A stretch of 7,422 bases of DNA from an uncultured Clostridia bacterium (GTDB lineage: Bacteria; Bacillota; Clostridia; Christensenellales; Aristaeellaceae), in the NCBI GenBank assembly GCA_945877525.1, contig CAMDVP010000149.1:1-7422 (forward strand), given 5' to 3'. Position 1 is the first letter of the stretch. Each line of letters begins with the position of its first letter. The notes below the pieces were generated by a model. That model worked only from the letters and a program-made list of their open reading frames with translations, searched no databases and was not told where the DNA came from. This document shows, piece by piece, positions 5,801-7,422 of this stretch. Position numbers and translations under genes: made by a program.

Positions 5801-6017
5801 CATGGCCGTCTGCGGTGCCGGTGGTGTAGGTTGCCCGGGAAACGGGATCCTTGGGGCTCACCAGCACAATCAGCGCCACCAGCGCGACAAAGACAATCAG
5901 CGCCATTACAACGCCGATCCGGCTCTTCTTTCTCTTCCGGCCCCTTGATGGCTCGGGCGGGGTGCCGCGCTGGCTTGTCCGCCTGCCTGTGCGCCGGACG
6001 GGAGGCATCTGCTCCAT
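2829..6017 (-). CDS. Membrane-anchored CotH-kinase-family protein with three lamin-tail domains
   Basis: A 1062-residue surface protein. A very basic N-terminus (8-33) and one hydrophobic segment (34-53) with no clear cleavage site suggest a signal anchor with the rest outside. Three lamin-tail-like domains follow at about 86-220, 238-378 and 398-535; each has a [VIT]xEx[MV] strand, an SDW, CDW or TDW turn (108-110, 262-264, 421-423), LSD or LSN, a FP turn and HxxFK. A chitobiase-C-terminal-like sandwich covers about 552-628 (TVYYTTDGTIPT, 575-586). The CotH domain starts near 635: QKSMKFRAKSLYG (716-728), LRNCGNDGVW (750-759), YNLRERVDRFF (798-808) and YDLDY (906-910), whose two aspartates match the metal-binding pair of this atypical kinase fold. 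Bacillus CotH phosphorylates spore-coat proteins; the target here is unknown. The ATG follows GGAAGG with an eight-base gap. Second Met at residue 4 is a possible start. Confidence 0.88.
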   Translation of the reverse strand: MEQMPPVRRTGRRTSQRGTPPEPSRGRKRKKSRIGVVMALIVFVALVALIVLVSPKDPVSRATYTTGTADGHVEGAATGVSAAYQGLVISEMMPSNQTAVPDENGDYSDWVEVWNSTDAPISLKNVGLSDRNDSIRFLFPDITLQPDERVVVFCSDTNAAEPGRPYHAKFKLSSVGETVYLFDPNAYLIDQATCPIMGGDESWALVDGSFTATTLYSPGYENTEAGHQAYITESMVADGALIINEIMADPITGLTDEDGELCDWIELYNTTDRTISLDNYALSNKENKPLKWRFPQGAVVAPHGYYVVFCSGKDRAESASSVPHTNFKISAEHDTIVLADNHGRLVDRVIVDNLPEDCSYARGGDGSFSVRKMATPGLPNDESGEAQMDYNLRALNKTGVYITEVMASNDSTLVYQDDGFTDWIEIYNSSQTTVDLSGYGLSDNLGRGRKWQFPEGSYIAPGEYKVILCDGKTELSTTAQLHTSFKLSRTESETVCLATPEGRVIDKMNLPEMRTNVSYGRTIGLSGFFYYDSPTPMAANGTGFRGYTEAPSFVTAPGLYYTTVRTGFNVPEGATVYYTTDGTIPTQSATPYHGETLELNGTSVVLRARAYADDGSLQPSEIITGSYFINTYHSMPIVSVSCDPDVLWNKETGLLVTGDNVVKEAAVLPFKNTIYRKYGKIGREGYVEMYLEDGTQLLSQGTQFELAGDFSLDLPQKSMKFRAKSLYGAKTFEAQLFEDRPYTEYKSFVLRNCGNDGVWTRMVDGVQSRLMDLYGTQVIHQAWRPVAVYLNGVYWGHYNLRERVDRFFVAQHEGIPLDQAGEMDILRGDGSTEWGSNKAYKAMLAKIKEGNPATNEADRQYIEDNIDIDNHLEYMALEMFFGNSDIGNTRYYRLHQEGSKWKWIIYDLDYALFSYKFNSPYSYTKQKGMGQKNIDNTIFRKVLSVPEWREKFLQKLGDIFQTFTTEVMLAQIDQCLSEIEPEMKLHFARWAEEHDQMVITEWPTTIDGAYRYWERRVSRLRNIVRGRPHYLWEMVRDELKVSNEDMLKYFGPQPELPVEFIP

Positions 6018-6050
6018 GTGCCGATCCTTCCTTTCATCGTCTATCCGTCA

Positions 6051-6065
6051 CGGGCATGATGCCCG
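6051..6065. promoter_or_regulatory. Palindrome in the CotH-gene leader
   Basis: cgggcat-g-atgcccg is a 7-bp inverted repeat with one central base, 34 bases upstream of the CotH-gene ATG. In RNA it would give a 6-bp hairpin with a three-base loop just before the ribosome binding site. An operator or a translational hairpin are both possible; neither is shown. Confidence 0.3.
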
Positions 6066-6079
6066 CCTGTGTCATTCAT

Positions 6080-6108
6080 AGAACGGTGCAGGGCCGTTCT
6101 TCCCTGCA
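6080..6108. promoter_or_regulatory. Interleaved inverted repeats at the CotH-gene transcript start
   Basis: Four 7-base blocks lie in the order A-B-A'-B': agaacgg (6080-6086), tgcaggg (6087-6093), ccgttct (6094-6100), one base, then ccctgca (6102-6108). A pairs with A' and B with B', so the two stems exclude each other. B' touches the last base of the -10 box at 6108, and the predicted transcript start is near 6101. RNA from this promoter would carry mainly the A/A' hairpin at its 5' end. In DNA the set could be overlapping protein sites. Confidence 0.4.
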
Positions 6109-6136
6109 TTGTATCACATTTTCCCTGTGGATGCAA
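6108..6136 (-). promoter_or_regulatory. Extended -10 promoter for the CotH-type gene
   Basis: On the minus strand, TTGCAT (6136-6131), a 17-base spacer and TACAAT (6113-6108), with TGA just before the -10 giving an extended -10 element. The -35 matches 4/6 and the -10 5/6, at ideal spacing. Transcription should start near 6101, about 84 bases before the ATG. It lies downstream of the helicase stop, so the cassette need not depend on helicase transcription. Confidence 0.6.
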
Positions 6137-6147
6137 CCGCAGCCCGC

Positions 6148-7422
6148 TCAGGTGAACAGCGCACGGATATCCTTTTCCGTCAGGGCAGTCACCAGCTCCT
6201 CTCCGGGGGTAATCAGCTGGTCGAACAGCGCCTTCTTGCGCTGGCCCAGGGCCACCACCTGCTCCTCGATGGAGTCGTGGGTCACCAGACGCACCACCTC
6301 CACCTTGCGGGTTTGGCCAATGCGGTGGGCTCGGTCGGTGGCCTGATCCTCCGCTGCGGGGTTCCACCAGGGATCGTAGTGAATCACCATGTCCGCGCCG
6401 GTCAGGTTAAGGCCCGTCCCCCCTGCCTTGAGAGAAATCAGAAACACCTGTCCCTGCCCGCCGTTGAACTGCTCGGTCATTTCCAGCCGCCTGGCAGGGG
6501 GCGTTTCGCCGTCCAGATACATGGTAGCATAGCCCTCCGACTCCAGCTGCCGGCGCAGGATTTTCAGCATGGAGGTGAACTGCGAGAACAAAAGCACCCG
6601 CCGCCCCGCCGCCACCGCCCCGGGAAGGATTTCCAGCAGCAGCTCCAGCTTGCCCGACGAGCCGCTGTAATCGCTGAGCACCAGCGCCGGATGGCAGCAG
6701 ATCTGCCGCAGCTCGGTGATGGCGGCCAGCACCTCGGTTCGGCCGCGTCCCAGCCCCTTCTCCGCCATCACATGATCCACCCGATCCTTCAGGCGAATCA
6801 TGGCCGCGCGGTATACCTTCTGCTGCTCGAGGGTCATCTGAGCGGTAAGGGTTTCCTCCAGTTTGTCGGGCAGCTCGGTCAGCACATCCTTTTTCAGGCG
6901 GCGCATGAGAAAGGGGCGGATTTTCCGCCGCAGATCATCGGCATTGTCCCCGTCCTGATAGCGGCGCAGGAAGGCATTGTAGCTGCCCAGGTACCCCGGC
7001 AGCACAAAGTCGAAGATGCTCCACAATTCGCTCGTGCCGTTTTCCATAGGCGTACCGGTGAGGGCGAAACGCGTCTGCGCCCGCAGCTGCTTCACCGCCA
7101 CCGCGCCCACGCTGCCTGCGTTTTTGATATGCTGTGCCTCGTCCAGGATCACAAAGCGGAAGGCCATGTCCGTCATCAGTTCGATATCCCTGCGGATGAG
7201 CGGATAGGAGGTGATCAGCACATCCACGTCCTTCGCGTCCTTCACATGCTGAATCTGACTGGCCCGCTGGGGTCCGGAGCCTGACAGCACCATCACGCTC
7301 AGCTCCGGGGCGAAGCGGTTGATTTCGCTCAGCCAGTTGTAGGTCAGCGAGGTTGGCGCCACTACCAGCGACGCCTGCCCCGGCATGCGGGTGGTTTTCA
7401 GCAGGGCAATGACCTGCACGGT
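6148..7422 (-). CDS. SNF2-family DEAD/DEAH-like helicase, C-terminal part (5' end outside window)
   Basis: An ATP-driven translocase on double-stranded DNA of the Swi2/Snf2 superfamily (SF2). 424 residues are visible. Numbering from the first visible codon: the stretch after motif I, TVQVIALL, at 1-8 (GLGKT would end at the edge); VVAPTSL (20-26, Ia); ILDEAQH (92-98, Walker B as DEAQ); LTGTPMEN (121-128, III); CCHP (242-245); LLFSQF (277-282, IV); SLKAGGTGLNLT (330-341, V); and DRAHRIGQ (363-370, VI, arginine finger region). The protein ends shortly after SIEEQV, as usual. The frame is open through the last base, so a GTG at 7419 is an internal valine codon, not a start. It stops with TGA. 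No terminator is seen before the CotH promoter. Bacterial members are often linked to RNA polymerase recycling or DNA repair; nothing here chooses between them. Confidence 0.92.
   Translation of the reverse strand, partial: TVQVIALLKTTRMPGQASLVVAPTSLTYNWLSEINRFAPELSVMVLSGSGPQRASQIQHVKDAKDVDVLITSYPLIRRDIELMTDMAFRFVILDEAQHIKNAGSVGAVAVKQLRAQTRFALTGTPMENGTSELWSIFDFVLPGYLGSYNAFLRRYQDGDNADDLRRKIRPFLMRRLKKDVLTELPDKLEETLTAQMTLEQQKVYRAAMIRLKDRVDHVMAEKGLGRGRTEVLAAITELRQICCHPALVLSDYSGSSGKLELLLEILPGAVAAGRRVLLFSQFTSMLKILRRQLESEGYATMYLDGETPPARRLEMTEQFNGGQGQVFLISLKAGGTGLNLTGADMVIHYDPWWNPAAEDQATDRAHRIGQTRKVEVVRLVTHDSIEEQVVALGQRKKALFDQLITPGEELVTALTEKDIRALFT

Noticed and set aside
3240..5948. A 902-codon open frame on the plus strand opposite the CotH-type gene
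   Set aside because: It is a mirror of the GC-rich codon pattern of the real gene: the translation is rich in Gly, His, Val and Ala, has no recognisable domain, and begins and ends inside a gene with clear domains on the other strand.
6080..6108. H-type RNA pseudoknot or riboswitch
   Set aside because: The block order fits a pseudoknot, but the linkers are 0, 0 and 1 base, too short for two 7-bp stems to form together, and the last block overlaps the promoter and is probably not fully transcribed.
6109..7284. A 391-codon plus-strand frame opposite the helicase
   Set aside because: Antisense shadow of a gene with all SNF2 motifs; no domain and no start signal worth noting.
6148..7419. Helicase gene starting at the GTG at 7419
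   Set aside because: The frame is open to the window edge and the visible codons TVQVIALL continue the motif I region, so GTG encodes an internal valine and the gene starts outside the window.

Overview
The window reads as chromosomal DNA of a GC-rich Firmicute, most likely a gut or rumen type Clostridium relative. The reasons are strong GGAGG-type ribosome binding sites, sigma-A-like promoters, and the combination of a CotH-family protein, a DUF4956 membrane protein and a bacterial VTC-domain protein. The assignment to Clostridia is inference. All five protein genes lie on the minus strand, so transcription runs from right to left.

Layout from right to left in transcription order: (1) 7422-6148, the C-terminal part of an SNF2-family helicase whose 5' end lies beyond the window; (2) 6147-6018, a 130-base gap with a good extended -10 promoter and interleaved inverted repeats; (3) 6017-2829, a 1062-residue membrane-anchored surface protein with three lamin-tail-like domains, a chitobiase-type beta-sandwich and a CotH kinase domain; (4) 2828-2704, a gap with a second promoter candidate; (5) 2703-1990, a DUF4956 membrane protein; (6) 1954-1250, a VTC-type polyphosphate polymerase gene interrupted by one in-frame TAG at 1370-1372; (7) 1249-1102, a gap with a promoter and a palindrome; (8) 1101-289, a GNAT acetyltransferase of clearly lower GC; (9) 288-1, a gene-free stretch packed with hairpins, including a plus-strand terminator and REP-like units in inverted orientation.

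CotH, DUF4956 and VTC form a recognisable three-gene cassette. It would place a polyphosphate-making tunnel enzyme in the cytoplasm, a multi-pass protein in the membrane and a kinase-fold protein with adhesion-like domains outside. The joint function is not established. The most striking observation is that the VTC gene carries an amber codon where the family has a conserved lysine, while the reading frame after it stays intact and family-like for another 39 codons to a TAA. This could be a fresh null mutation, a sequence error or recoding.

The GNAT gene looks like a later insertion: it has its own promoter and lower GC, and it is bracketed by a 9-base direct repeat. The leftmost 260 bases form a mosaic of structured repeats resembling a BIME.
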